Shown: positions 13,076 through 26,965, counted from the first letter of the stretch. The stretch is 64,000 bases of DNA from Crotophaga sulcirostris (GCA_013397455.1 VYZB01000343.1:459124-523123); one strand, 5' to 3'. Made by a program: numbers and translations. The notes: generated by a model not told the origin, from the letters alone.

Positions 13076-15035
13076 CATATGAAGATATAGATGTGGCATG
13101 GTTTACCTGTGCTGTAAGAATAATGTTTAGTAATAATAATCTCTGTTTTTCTCCTTTACATGATTCAGACCAATGGGGTAAAATAAGTAGAAAACACATG
13201 GAGAAGTGAAGTCGTTAAATGTTTGGGTAATAGGCATGATATATTTGTCTAAGAAGTCAGGCAAATCTATAAAGTCTAACACTGGTAAGATATTTATACA
13301 GAAGATGGAGACCAATAATCAATTTAAAATATCCTTCTTCAAAGTACCACTCAATTTCACAAACATTAAAAAGAGTAAGGAAATATGCCTAGAGTGTTGG
13401 AAACTCACTGAGCAAGAGATACTCATTAAAAACCCCAAACATAAAATATATTAAATCCCATTGACAAAGGGGGATGGGGAAATATTCAACAACTGGCAAA
13501 AGTATAAAAACAAGTTCAAATGAGAACCATAAGTCCCACAACAATCTTGTGGAAAAAAATAGATGGGACCACAAGCTGGCTAAATACCGATTCAACTCAC
13601 AGGCTATCAGTTGGCACTGAGTGATATATGAAATCCCAAAGTTTGCCAAAATCCAAACCAGCAGAATATTTAAACTATAAAGGGGCCCTGCTGACCCATT
13701 CCAGAGTTTCTCTTCTTTTTTAAATTATAGGTTGGCCTCTCAAACATGCTTTGGCCACGCTCTCAAGAAAAGGGATTTAAGTCTTTTGTATTTGGAATCA
13801 CAATCTCCTTGAAGTTTATACAACTCTGTCCAAGGCCTAAGCAGGGGCTGTATGGTCAATGTATGACAGTAACATAGAGCAGACAGGTCATGTACACTGT
13901 TACCTTCCAGATATTTTGAGCCATGCTGCCTATGCAAAAGACCTGCGAATCTGACCTGATTTGGAAGTTTAACCATGTTTGCAGCTGCTTTGCATTGTTG
14001 AAGTGGCACAAAGAAGCAAAATTGGACCAGGGAGTCTGGCTCTGATAGTGGAAATTCGAATGACATTGATTAAAACTTGTACATACCGGTTAAGCTTGCA
14101 GAAAGAATGCTATTGCAATATTTGTGTTAAGCATCAGCTGAAAACAAACATATTTCTTTTTTTTTCCTAATGGATGAGTAGAACAATTCTCAAAACTAGA
14201 AAATGCCATTTAAAAGACTGAGGTTTGCTTATTGTGCCTATAATTTTAATGTATTTCAATTATGTTAAGGAGTAGAAGGATCAAAATTCTGAGATGTAGC
14301 AATTTGTGTGGTATTTGTGGTCTCTCAATACTTCAAAACTCTGAAAATAGCAAAAAACAGTTTGAACTCTCAAGATTTATAGTCCAATTTCTAGACTTAC
14401 CAGGCTAACTAACAGTGTTATAGGCAACCCTAAATTAATGTTCAGTTCTGGACATCTGCAAACCACAGATCAAGATTTGTATCCATGGTTTGCAGTTCTA
14501 TGCTTTTGTAGTTTGGATTAATTATCTGAATCAAACATCCAAGGCGTCAACAACAGGGAAAAATCAATCAGAAACATATGCCATTTTAAAGCTCTTCTTC
14601 CAGCTGCTTAAGGGAATACAGAATTGGCTCCTTCCACAAATCCCTTAGGCCTTCTGGTCCACCCTGAAAAGCAGCAAGTAGAAGGGAACAAGATGGTAGT
14701 AACAGTGGAAACTGTTGTTCTTATCCTCTTACACGCTTGAATTTTAGGATGATGTGTTCTTTAAGTGGTGACAAGTGCTGTCTGTCTCTTCTGCTCCTGT
14801 ATCCATACAGGATGGCATAGTTCTGAACTTTTTGTTATTGTTGGTTTAAATTACACTAACTGCTTTAATCTAGAACCACAAAATTTATCTACTTACATCT
14901 CAGAACTAGAAAGAAAGAGGCTAACGTATAGAAATGTAGAAATGTTTATTGGAAACTTGGGGAAGGGGGAAGGAAGGTATTTTTTTAAGTAAAATAAAAT
15001 TTTGAGCAGAGGCTTAAGAAATCTTAGTGTAGATG
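13076..15035. other. non-coding stretch, nothing recognised
   Basis: AT-rich DNA with only short open frames. The longest, 108 codons on the minus strand at 13,740-14,066, matches no family I recognise. No repeat ends were identified. Confidence 0.55.
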
Positions 15036-15092
15036 TTTATATATGTATGTGTGTGTGTGTGTATGTATGTATTTGTGTGTGTGTGCATATAT
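15036..15092. repeat. (TG)n/(TATG)n microsatellite
   Basis: Two TG runs separated by GTAT units. The tract directly abuts the 5' truncation point of the CR1 fragment downstream. It is potentially Z-DNA-forming and probably length-polymorphic. Confidence 0.85.
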
Positions 15093-15095
15093 GGG

Positions 15096-15295
15096 TATGG
15101 TGATTGGCCATTGGAATGCGCTGCCCAGGGAGGTGGTGAAGTCGCCGACACTGGAGGTGTTTAAGGGAAGACTGGATGAGGCACTGAGTGCCATGGTTTA
15201 GATGATGAGTTGGTGTTAGTGTTGGGTTATAGGTTGGACTTGATGATCTCAGAGGTTCTTTCCAACCTTGAGATACTGTGATACTGTGTGATACT
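15096..15295 (+). mobile_element. CR1 LINE 3' end, heavily 5'-truncated
   Basis: About 200 bp match the CR1 3' terminal region as I recall it: a 'tgggaatgcgctgcccagggaggtggt' type block, then 'ctggaggtgtttaa', 'ttggacttgatgatctcagaggt' and 'tttccaacctt'. It ends in tandem gatactgt units, the octamer-type 3' repeat typical of CR1. No target-site duplication is expected for CR1. Only the extreme C-terminal end of ORF2 and the 3' UTR could be present, so it codes for nothing. Confidence 0.9.
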
Positions 15296-17984
15296 GTATA
15301 GATGATTTATAAAACTTTTTAAATGAAGTTGAATTCTGGCGATCTGATCCAGCTATGATTTCAGCTGTGGTCTGCAGGTTGCTATCTCCCTCATTGACAG
15401 TCTCCGATTTAGGTGGTTTGTCTAAGTGCTTAAAGTCACATGCTGCCATGGGACAATGAGAAGCTTTAAGTTCAACAGACCTTGAGCCCTTCTCAATCTG
15501 AAGGATGCCAGGGTTTACAATTTTAAGAAACTAAAAACTTCTTTAATGCACGGAAGTCCCAACAGAAAGTCCTGGACATCTGCAGGCAAAAGTAAATGGG
15601 AAAGAGACAAGTCAGGTATCTGAGAGAAGACAGTTGGAAGCTTGTTGACATCACTGTACGTCTATCAAACATGAAATCTACTTTACTGGAATATGCCTGA
15701 CCTATTCTGTGCAATGCTGCCACATTAGGCTTACAGTTACTGAAGTGCTTCAGACTACTGCAGAATCACTGAATTTTGTAAGACCTGCTGTAAGGAAGAC
15801 TTAACAAAAAAAAATTTGGCTTCAATATATTCCCCCAAACTTGAATGTCGTTTTCAGCATCACAAGGCTTATCCAGTACAAGAACAGGAATTTATATGCA
15901 GTTGTGTGTACTGCTGAGTGTTCCTTAGAAAAAACAAGACAGTTGGGAAATGGGGAAAATGTTTGTAAGATGACAGATACTTTCCTTTAAATTTTCACAT
16001 CATAAAGTCTCTCAAACTGTTACAGAAGATATAGAAGCAGCATGCATAAACCTGAGATAATTTTCTTAGACCCTCTGAAGAGGAACAATAAGCCATTCAA
16101 AATGCTATGTTTCTTGTACAGGACTTAGTTGATAATCTGTTGAAAGTACTTTTTTCAGGTTTTGTTGTGTTTTTTCATTTTTTCTGTCCCTTTTTTTCTA
16201 AAGACGTGAATATCAGAGTAGGGTCAGATACCGATACAAAATCATACCTATGACCAAGTTTTAAGAAGAAAGGAATTTATAAAAATAAAACTGAGGAGTG
16301 AATTTAAAGCTGGTGTAACTCCTCTGACTACCTTTATGTCTTGTATCCACAAAGATATACCTACACTTAATTTCCTGATCGGACAGAGTATTCTGTTTTT
16401 CATATGCCTGAAAAATATTTCTTTAATCTTTACCTAGATGACAAACTCAGATTAAGCCAGTTGCAAGAGAAGTACATGTTAATAAGAGGTACAGCCCTGG
16501 AGTTGCTGTAGAAGAGTGGAACATAGAATAACTGCACTGAATGCCAAGTTCTACCTGTTATCCCTGGCCAACTTTTTTGTACTTTCTATCTCTCAACTGT
16601 CTATCTGTAAAAAAAGGGATAATACTGCCTTTTTAGCACCTCTTCTGTTCTCTTTTGGACAGAGAGCTATTGTTCCCATGTGTGCTTGCATGCTTTCTCT
16701 CACAACGGTAAGTGACTAGTAACTTATACTCAGAAAATATATATACATTTGCTTACTGGACAATGAATTTTCATCTGAAACAAATTTTTTTCTGGTTACA
16801 TTATTATTTTTTTTATAATTTACTTAACATACCTCTGCCAGGACTGGTTTTCTAGTGAGAAAAACAAACAGCAACCATGAAGGGAACTTAGGTGGAACGC
16901 AGAGTTTGCATCCAGACGATTCAAAATAAGGATCTGCATTTAGGTCTCATAGTAGGAAAGTGTTTTTTTTAGAGTCCCATCTTCTGCAACTGCTTGATAT
17001 CATGTGATTAAATGTTCTGTGGGTAAGAAACATCCAATACACCATGACTAATTTCAGCAACTTATCTGAGGTTCCCTAATTAATAGCTTAGGTATCCTAT
17101 ACACTCAGTAGAAAGACGTAAGCCTCTGGGATTATTTTCAGCCCGTTTTGTTTTTTATTTGGAATAAGGAATTAATCCTGAATCTTTTGCATCATCAAGA
17201 CACAGTTTAGCCATATTTCTTTCAGGAGTTCTTATAACCGTTTAGAAATGTTTCATTTGCAGTCCAGCAAAAAAGCAAATGCAATGTTGACATCTTAAAT
17301 ATTTACAAAGAATATAACAAATCTTCATATTGCAAGGAAGAAATAAGTGAATCCTTAGGAAAGTGAAGGCAATCTTTATGTCTTTGATCTGATATTTCTG
17401 GATAGCTAGAAAGAATACACATATATTTTCTGGCCAGAATATGATCTTTCTAAAAATAATGCTTCAACTGCATCCAGAAACACTAAAATAAGATTTATAT
17501 TTTCTTGCCATAGGAGTCACATATCATTTTCCAACTAGAAGAGCATACTGTAAAAATGGTTCAACAAAGTCATTGTTATGACGTCCTTAACTGAAGGTGA
17601 AATTAAATTTAACCTCAAAAATTTGTTATGCTTAGAAGAGATTTACAAATGTAAGTAAACATTGCAACTGCTTCATTATTTATTCTGCTTTTAAAAAGCC
17701 TGAGCCAATGAAATTGTGTAGTAATTTTTAGTTCTTATTTGGAGAACTAAGAATGGGAGGGGAGAGAAGATTATTCACTTGAGAATTAGGAGAGTTATTT
17801 TCTACATGTCAAACACAGTAGATAGAAGAGTTATTGTACAGAATTTCATTAGCACTCTAGTTCTTGTAGAAGCATATATAGCCACGAAGGGTGAAATATA
17901 CTTAAACCATTTTGATACTCTAAAATGTAGGGCAGCGATGCATTTATGTAAATATGTCTATGTTTTTCATACATATGTTATGAA
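15296..17984. other. non-coding stretch, nothing recognised
   Basis: AT-rich unique-looking sequence. Short open frames (66-67 codons) have no recognisable domains. No transposon ends were seen. Confidence 0.55.
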
Positions 17985-18169
17985 GGAAAATGGCAAGGCT
18001 GCCATTCAGAGAGACTTAACCAGGTTGGAGGAATAGGCCAACAGAAGCCTTATGAAATTCAGTGAGGACAAATGCAAAGTCCTTCATCTGGGAAGGAAGA
18101 AACCTTGGCAGCAATACAGGCTGGGGCTGCCTGATAGGGATACATCGGGGAGCAGTGTGGCCTTAACAG
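17985..18169 (+). mobile_element. CR1 LINE, 5' part (before the insert)
   Basis: It begins near 'gccattcagagagacttaaccaggttgga' and continues with 'atgaaattcagtgaggacaaatgcaaagtcct', then 'catctgggaagg' and 'caatacaggctgggg'. These blocks correspond to the region of CR1 ORF2 after the reverse-transcriptase core. The reading frame contains stops and is dead. The element resumes at about 18,477 on the same strand, so the two pieces are one insertion later split by foreign sequence. Confidence 0.85.
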
Positions 18170-18476
18170 CTAACCCAGGGCCAGAGAGCTTGGGCTTAGG
18201 GTTGCCCAGTACTGGCTGTGCTCTCACCCACAGGGCACAGCCCCCAACACAGCAAGTGATGAACCGAGACCAGAGTTCAGCCAGGGACAAAAGAAAATGG
18301 GGGCAGAGATAAGGGCTGGAGACCAGAACTGCTGCAGTGTGACTTCAGGGACTGACAGCCCCAGACTGGGCTGCAATGGGTCCTGTGCAGGGAGAGTGAG
18401 TGGGGATCCCAGAGGATGGTGAACAGGGCAATAACCTCTTGATGTACACAAGACACTGACACAGTTGTGTTAACAG
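18170..18476. mobile_element. unidentified ~300-bp insert within the CR1, flanked by a 7-bp direct repeat
   Basis: CR1 sequence breaks off after 'gagcagtgtggcc' and resumes with 'ggacctggggattctgg', which are adjacent in the CR1 consensus I recall. The intervening 300 bases are GC-richer than their surroundings and match nothing I know. The motif ttaacag occurs at both junctions (18,163-18,169 and 18,470-18,476) and could be a target-site duplication. No terminal inverted repeats, TG...CA ends or poly-A tail are visible, so the class is undetermined. A CR1 subfamily difference or a filler insertion remains possible. Confidence 0.45.
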
Positions 18477-19133
18477 GACCTGGGGATTCTGGTAGACACA
18501 AGGCAGACATAGGCCAGATGTGTGCCCTGGCAGCAAAGAAGACCAACGTCCTAGGCTGTCTGAGTAGAAGCACAGTCTTTAGGAAAAGGTTATCCTGCTC
18601 TGCTCAGTACTTGTTAGACTGTATCTAGACGCTGCATATACTTTTGGGGCCTTAATACAAGGAAGATACTGTAAAACTGGAGTGAGATCAGTGGTGGCCA
18701 CCAAGACAGCCAGGGTTGGAGCCCTTGCACTGTGAGTGAGGCTAAGGGTACTGGGCTCACACAACATGCATCCTTGAACAGAGACATTTTCAGCAGGGCC
18801 TAACAGCAGCCACCCCATTCCTACTAGGAGTTCATCAAGAAAACCTGGAGTGCATGGTGGAAGTCTAAGAAGCAACAAGGACAAGTTGCAATAGAAGAAA
18901 TTCAGTTTGGATATAAAAGAAATCTTCTCATCATAAGGACAGCCAAGCAGTCAAGGAGGTTGTCTGGCAAGATGGTGCAGCCACCATTTTGGAGGTTTTA
19001 AAGATCTGAATAGATAAAGCCATTGTCACCTGGGTTGATCTCATAAGTTATTCTGCTTTGAGCAGGAGATTGTAATGGATACCTCCTGAAATCCCTTCCA
19101 AACTGAGTTATTGTATGATCCTATGTGTTTTCA
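18477..19133 (+). mobile_element. CR1 LINE, 3' part including the 3' UTR end
   Basis: This continues the CR1 interrupted upstream. Recognisable blocks include 'tgtgccctggcagcaaagaag', 'ctgctctgctcagtacttgttagac', 'ttttggggcc', 'cctaacagcagcc' and 'ggatataaaagaaatc'. The 3' UTR block 'gagcaggagattg' and the ending 'cccttccaaactgagttattgtatgatcctatg' follow. Numerous stops and indels make it non-coding. Chance open frames on both strands here are shadows of the decayed ORF2. Confidence 0.9.
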
Positions 19134-19954
19134 TAGCAACAGATACTGATTATATAGGCACCAAGAGCTGTTTATAGCCCTAGAATAAATTCAAGCTGAG
19201 ATACTTCATTTAACAGGCCAAAACATTTACTGGACAGTGGCAACAATGCCACGTGTGCACAATTCTGTGGTTACAAGATTGAATTTTTGTCAGAGATGTT
19301 ACTCTTTAGATGGTCAATGTAAAACCATGGTTCATCATATTATTGATGTTTATCCTTACTGTATGCTCTCCTAAATCACTCATTACGGAAATGCTGGCTC
19401 ACTAAGTTTAAATTAGAAAATGAAAGTCGCAGCAGACATCCTTCTCAACTTCTGCATTAATTTTTGCTTCGATATACTGCAGGCAAAGAAATGAAATCAA
19501 GTCCATTCACTTATGCCTTCGCCCTCAGGCTAGAGGTAGCAGGTGTTAAACACATCAAGAACAGTAGTTATTTCTTAGACACAAGAAGAATTTTACATTG
19601 AGTTTGGTTCTGATTTGATCGTCCATAGTAATGCAAATCAATGCTAGTTCCACAACCGTGTGCTTCAGAGAAGTATAAAGTCTTAGAAATGCTATGAAAT
19701 AAAGACACATCAAAAGCACTTTTAGAGTTGCATTAGTGTGCATATTAACTCTAATTACAATAATTAGAAAATAGAAATTAGAGGAAGAAGACTCAAAGAG
19801 CACATGAAAGCTTGCTTGTCAACATATCATTAAAATATTGAGTCAAAAGTTGGACTGGAAAATCTGTCATGGCTGAAATATGGATTTTCTTTTAGATGTT
19901 TATGTTTCATTATTGACTGTTTACATGCTTTGACTTGAGCCCAATTCCATACAA
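19134..19954. other. non-coding stretch, nothing recognised
   Basis: AT-rich unique-looking sequence between the CR1 and the hAT element. No gene or repeat was recognised. Confidence 0.55.
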
Positions 19955-20162
19955 CAGGGGTGTCAAATTCATCTTCACCAGGGGCCACATCAGCCTGCTC
20001 CTGCAGCGTAACGCGCGTCACACACTGCACACGTGCCCAGTGCCGGCAGGAGCACAGGGACAAGGAGCTCGGTGCTGCCCCAGGTAGAAACAAGTTGCCA
20101 GGCTGGATAAAACAAGATGGAGGGACCGATATAGCCCATGGGCCTTGTGTTTGCTGTGCATG
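19955..20162 (+). mobile_element. non-autonomous hAT-type DNA transposon (MITE), ~208 bp
   Basis: The left end is caggggtgtcaaattcatct, the classic terminus of a widespread vertebrate hAT (Charlie-like) group, followed by 'ccaggggccacatcagcc'. The right end reads 'atagcccatgggccttgtgtttg' then a decayed copy of the inverted terminus, finishing at about 20,162. The flanking octamers ccatacaa (19,947-19,954) and ccatagac (20,163-20,170) agree at 6 of 8 positions, as expected for the 8-bp target-site duplication of hAT elements. The interior is CpG-rich and non-coding, with no transposase sequence. The short open frames here are artefacts of the higher GC content. Confidence 0.75.
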
Positions 20163-23100
20163 CCATAGACAGCATAGTGTTTAGTCTGACTACTTATCTG
20201 ATCTCCTTCTGGCACGAACGAATAAAGATGGACACCCTCAGAGAATTATTTATTTCACCTCTTTTTATACCTACCTTAGGAAAGGCTAATGAGTCTTCTG
20301 AAGGCTCCTATTCTTGCCTCCACTGCCTTAAGGAGAAAGTCCAGAATACTGTTAAAATAGATGCTCAACTTTCAGATTAATTCTCCTTTTCTTCAATTCC
20401 AAATACTGATTCTACAAGGTGTTGAAAGCAACCTACTTTTCAAACATTCCTTGGACACCTAAAACATTTCTGTCTTTTGTATTGTTCCCCTTCCTATTTT
20501 GGTGTCATAATTACAGTTAACTTAGACTTTCATCTTAATTTTAAAAAAGTGTATCTCCAGCTACATTCTTCCCTATTCTGCAAATCATTGGTCTTGCTTG
20601 TAAAAATTACTTTTGATCATTGTCTCTGTATTGATGATATGTTTTTTCCATATCTGGTATTTAAGCTATTTGCTTATTGCGTAGCACATTTTCAAATGTC
20701 TGTGTACAATTCAACATACATTTTCAATCTGCGTATACATTGAAATGGGCTATTTTATGTTTGTAGTATTACTTCACTTGCTTTTTCTAACTGGATGTTA
20801 TGAGGATGATAATGAAAGCACTTTTCTGAAGTTTCAAATGATTCCTGGGGCTTGAGTTGATAGTTCAGAGGTGGGTCTTGCCTACACTGTGGTGTTAAAG
20901 AATGCATTTCTACAGTGATGCTTCAGACTTGAGAAATCTCCAAAGATGTTTTTCTCATCTTCCAGGGGAACAGTGAATATATTTAAGATGGTAAAAGCAT
21001 GCACATTTTAAGGCAAAGGCTGACTGAAATGAATGTACAAATGTAACAGAAGAGAATACTCTGCTTGTAAGCCTGTTAACAGGGCGGCTTAGTATATATC
21101 GGTTGCTGCAAGGGCAGTTAGGACATATTTATATCTTCACCATCTGCTGTCCTGTGCCTATAACCCTCCAAAGCAAACCTGCTGTTTGACATGAGATTCA
21201 ATATGATTATGACCTATACCTGATAACTGATGACTGACACCTGATATTTCACACTGATGCTGTGTTAAATGCTGCCTAGTGGTGAAGGAAAATAATAGCT
21301 CCCGATTTCTTTTTCTTAAAGTGGATTGATGGCAAGGATAGCCAACAAACACGTTTCACAATGTTATCCTCTAGAAAGTTCAGACTTACGCTAAAGCTAT
21401 GATATATGGGATCAATAACTATTAATCACTTAATATTCTGTCACGTCCATATCCTGTAGATATTTTAAGGCATTAGCCATCCATAGCATTTATATCCTTC
21501 TTAGTGCTCTTAGAAAAGACTCCAAACTGCCCAGCACAGTGTGCACTGCTCATTCAGCTGTAAAATGATCATCTTGCCTTGGAATTCATCTCTGCTGCTC
21601 CTTGCCATCCAACCCAACACCCTTTCCAGCTGGAACAGCTTACTATCACCATGGAAAACCAAGTGCCCGTTCCCTCAACACCAGATGTCAGTCATCCTCT
21701 AAAATCCATCTAGCTTAAAAGGGACATACATTTAATTCCTCAGTGCCCCACAGGACAAAATGCAAAATGCCAAATGACAGAGCCTTCCCCAGATTCTCAG
21801 CCTAAAATCAGGCTCATTGTCCTCTTGCAGGAGGCAGAAGCAGAATAAGTTCTGCTCAGTCATATCTACTGTCTGCCTCATTCACCATTTTCATCTCCAC
21901 TGAAAGGTTCAGCTGAATCCCATTAGGAAGAAAAGAGAACTGGAGCAGGCAACATTTCTAATTTCTAACATATCTAATTTCTTTCAATTTGACAACAATA
22001 TGGCTATGATTTTAGATGAGGCATGTCAGGATATTACTAAGTATGGGCAAATTAAGAAAAAAGACAACGTAAATGACGTGGAAAATGGCATGCTTTACTT
22101 TAAAAAGTATAGCACACTTTTACAGAGACAATGCAGTCCTTCAACTTATTACTTTAGAAAAACTCTAAAAGGAAAGGATTGGTAGTTTGATTTTCCAATA
22201 TTTGTGATATTTATACCATGCAAATGAAACTAATATTGACTTACTTGTACTTCTATTGCATTTTGATTTCTGTATTAATGTTTGTTTGAATTAATCTGAA
22301 TATTCCATATAATTTAAATTTCAGCACATGAACTGAATTAACCTCATTAATGAGAATTTTGCCTATGGCACCCCTCTTATAAATGCCTTTCCCATGAAGA
22401 ACCTTGCTGGGAAGACAGCTTGATTGTGATTATGTTGCCATTCAACTTGTTTCTGCAAATCTCCATTTTGTTTTATATGTTTTCTTATCTGATGGCTAAA
22501 TTGCCCTGAAAATGTACGATATAAAACATTTGATTCATAATTCCTTGAGGACACTGAACTCAGTATGGCCAGTTTTCTGTGATCAAAGCAATAAATACTA
22601 GACGTTAATGTTTTCTCAGAAGCTCATTATTATGTTCATTGAAGGGGAGAGTCCCTATGGAAATCATTATCAAAAGTCAGACATTAAATATTTTTGAAGC
22701 TGACGTGAAACCTGCTTTAATTCCTATTTGAATGTATGTGATTTCAGGAACTTTAGCTGGATTAGGTCACTTACTTACTCAATATTAGAAGTATATTTTA
22801 GGGACCTAGTTATTTATTCCTATAGACAATTTGATAAATGATCCTGTTTTCTCTTGTTTATCATTATGTAGGCACTGTATTATCCAATTACATATAAATA
22901 ATACCTCAGTAGAGAAATTCTCTTTCAGAAGAAACCAACTGTTCTAATAGTCTTCCCATTCCTATTAATGTCTTGGTATTAGAAACAGAGAAAACAACTA
23001 AAATCAAACATGTCCATTCGGGTGACAAATTTCCCATTCTGCAATTGTTTATATAATTGTTTGGTTTCCTCTTTGACACTTTACTATAAAATACTGAGGG

Positions 23101-26100
23101 TTCAGCCAATAGATAAATTTATTCTCAACTGCAGGAAATCAATTACTAGTCATTAGTCACCTTTCTACTATGGGGCTAGCAGCAATATGCACGTAAATTT
23201 GTTACCTAGGAAAATGAAGACAGAAAGGACAGTTTTCTGAAGTTATACACTAGAAACCACAATATGACATGGCAAAAAACATCTTGTGGAATTAGAAACT
23301 AACTGCATAAAATTTTGGTGGTTCAAATTCAGCTCAGGTTGTTGATATCTGACAGCTATTATCATCTGACAGCTGTTTGACAGCTAATGTGAAGCAAAAA
23401 GGCAGACTGTCCAAGTTTCACTATTGACTTCAACAGCAGTGGAATAATCTCCAAGTGCTACTATGATTTAAAACAGCAAAACCAAATCATCAGTATTTCC
23501 CATTTTAGAAGTTCCTTGCACAAAAGCCAATAGACTAATTATCATTTCACCTAAGCTACCTTTCACTCTTTCAATATCACAACAGTAAAGGTGTGGCATG
23601 AATACTGAAGACCTTCCAGGTTGTGCTCTGCTAGCAAACTTTCCATCCCTGTGAAATGTTGCAGGACTGGCTTCTTGAATACCACATAGAAATCTATATC
23701 ATGGCAGACATTTCATAACTTGCAATGAATCTCAATCATGTTGCTAAATTAGTGATTTTAAACTGATTTCCATGAGGACAAGATTGACCCCATATATCAA
23801 ACCAGTCAGAGACCAACAGAACACTACCAGAATGGAAAGATATTGGATGTTCATTACAAAGATAAAAATAGAAAACTTAGCACAATTTCTACAAAATGAA
23901 GTAAATTCCTACAAATGAAGAAACTTGCCTAGATTCTTTGGCAGAACATAATTTGTGTACCTCATCTTGTAATCTCTGTTGGTACAGTTAAAATGAAATT
24001 TCATCTCTCAGGGCCAAATGCTTAAAATTCTAATAGCAATGTTAGCATGCCTTGCTACTGGAGCATGTTAGAATGCTATCATTTCCTCACTACGAGAAAA
24101 ATGGATACACAGATATCTAGTAAAAATGTACTTAGCTGTTTTACAAATATTTCTAAGAAATATTAAAAAAATGTCCTAAAATGATGAACAATTTTAATAA
24201 AATTATTTTTAATACCATTTAATGAGTTAAAGCTTTCTCTCTCTTGGCTGATATTATTGTATAGTACAGATCAGATAGACTACATAAATAAACTGTCTGG
24301 TTCTTTGATAGCTCCATGCTGGACTTGATTTGTAGAACTGAAGATTCTTCTATCACTCACATCCACTTACATCAGTTAAAAATTTCTCTTAGCATCTGAG
24401 TTGAGTGAATATCAACTACACTTACTTAGAAAGTCTCTGTAATCACCATAAAGTAGCTTGATTATACCTGAAAAAGTGTTCTGCTATTCCTATTATTAGG
24501 TCACAGGAACAAGGGTTGCAAGAGGTATATTTACTATTGATGAAGAAAAAGCATTTGTCTATGCCCTGGCTTCCATAAGTGCATAACGAAGATGTATTCA
24601 GGGTGTAGCACAGTGTGTTGTTCGTTCCTAGTAACTCTCATTGCTATCAGATATCTCAGCATAGCAAAGCTAATCTGTGGTCTCAACACTGGAGTCTTGT
24701 CTCGTCAGTGATATATCTCAGGACCTTTTCAGTCTTTGCCAGTTCCAAAACCTCCACATGTGACCTTGATGTGTCTTTTCCAAATGCTTTAAGATCTCTG
24801 GATGAAAAGTTCAGTGCAAGATTTAGGTGGCATTAACATGTCTCTTTTGCCAAGCTACCTATAACTCTTAATTCAAAAGCTGCTTTATCAGCCTGCTCAC
24901 TCCTCTCTTTGTAATAAACTTCATCTAGATAACATTATTAAACAAATATTATGAACCAGCTTTTATCAGACCTTGTTAACTAGATCCTGGAAGAAATAAT
25001 ATCCTGATCTGTAACCTTGTGCCAACTACAGCTGGAGTAACATTTTACAGGAAAGATGCAGAGCTATGGAGCTTGGATGACAAGGGGATGCACCATCCCC
25101 TCTGGCACTGAATTATTTTGTTTTACTTGATTTTAAAAGTGCTTTCTGGGAACAGGAGGCTTTGTGAAATTTTTGTGCCATACATCGGATGCTATTCAGA
25201 AAATAGAGAAAAGCTGAGAAAAATACTTGTTACTGCTTTTCAGTTGCCTTCAATAAGGTGCAACAGTACATGCTCATCCTTCATGAGCTGGGGCTGAATG
25301 GCAGTTGGCAGACAGATTCATTCATCAGACAAAACTATAGACCAGTTTAAAGCTGACATGAGTGACAACAAAGCAACTCGGAGAAACAGAGTTCTAACCC
25401 TATAGGACCAAAGCTGAGTATTCTTATCACCAAAGCAGACCTGCTGTTCTGGTTCTTTGTTTCATCTAGATTGTTCAGTTTGTTTATATTAGTATGTGTT
25501 TTTTCTGTCACTTCTTCGTTGTCTCTTATAATGCACTGGTTTCCTGTGACTAGGTTTCTTCCTACCACCTTGTTTTTACACTTGATCAAAGTAATCTTGC
25601 ATCATGTGAAAATTTTATTTCTAATTATTATTACCAGAAATTCCCCCTGATGGACTAACACTAGGATGTTTGTCTTCCTGTACACACATTTGAAGCTTTA
25701 CTTGATTAATCTTTAACTTATTAAGAATACCTGTTGTAAAAATTTTAAAACTATTTTTGGAATAGTCCACCATCTTCGGAGAATTAGATGCATTATATAT
25801 CCAAAAGCTGGTAAAATAATCATTTTCTCTGGTGTCTTGTTATAAATGCTGAGATAAAGATAGAAAAAAATAGAGAGAGGGTGAAAACGATCTTCTGGGA
25901 TGACAGGAGAATGAAATCTTCACTCCAGAAACACTGGATGGGCACCTCAGCTTGTACTTCAGGCTACCTAAAGTCAGTTGTCCTCTGAAAGTACCTGTTC
26001 TCTCCACGAACCATCTGTGAGCCCATCAGACTCCTACCTTAGTCACTTCTGTTAAGGTCTTAAAGTTCGATGTCATGAATTCAAACTTTAGAGCCCAAAA

Positions 26101-26965
26101 GAGCCAGTAGTTCTTTGAAAGATTATTTCCAGACGAGAGGAAAAAAACAAACCCTGCAGAATAAATTGAGGAGAGATTTAACACTGCACTTACTACTCTG
26201 TGCTAACTCTCTGCAAGACTACATCCCAGTAAAGTCAAGGTATATAATTTCATTTTCAAAACATAAGAAAATTATTTGCATGTCCTGTACGTTAAGAGCA
26301 ACCAGATGGAAAAGTGGAGAGTAATAACTAACCCCAGCTTGCCCTGTGGTGACATCTCCCTGAATAGAAAATGTAAATTTGTGGCTCTAGTCCATAAAAA
26401 TCAAGTTACAGAGACATTCAGCAATATGTAGGCTACTTGTCTCTTAGCACAGGCACTTAGATCAGACTTGGAGTCCTAAGTCTTTAGTGAAGTTGAGCTG
26501 TGTCCTCAAGATTGAGATGTGAGCATAGTCAGCAGTAATGACGGTGAATTCAGACTAAAGAACTGTGCAGGGGGGAGAGCATTGGTTCTCTAAACATATT
26601 TATTAACAAATGTACTATCATGTGAATATTCTAGCAGCAAACTCAAGGCTGTAAACTGACCTTACCAGGCCTGAGGGACTCATGCCAAGCCAGCCAAACT
26701 GGAAACCTTGTGGATTGGTTGGTGGACAGCTTCCTTCTGGCTTACATGTCTGTCATCTTATGACACAGCTCACTCTTGTATGGAGTCAGAGCACAGTTAA
26801 AGGCAGATGGAAACAACTTCCACAGTAAAAAATCACTATATTTTTATATGTATATATAAATGGCAATGGACTTTCTAAGAGTATCTATCAGAGAATGATT
26901 AGGCCTTGAAAAAAACACACTTTCAGTGCTCCTTTTATAATAATTTTATGTGCTTAACAGAACTA
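20163..26965. other. long non-coding stretch, nothing recognised
   Basis: Nearly 7 kb of AT-rich sequence in which I recognise no transposon, RNA gene or exon. The longest open frames are under 90 codons and lack domains. The region around 21.5-21.9 kb is somewhat more C-rich but carries no identifiable feature. Confidence 0.55.

Noticed and set aside
18052..18884. Several overlapping open frames on both strands
   Set aside because: They fall in the decayed CR1 and its insert and have no conserved protein features.
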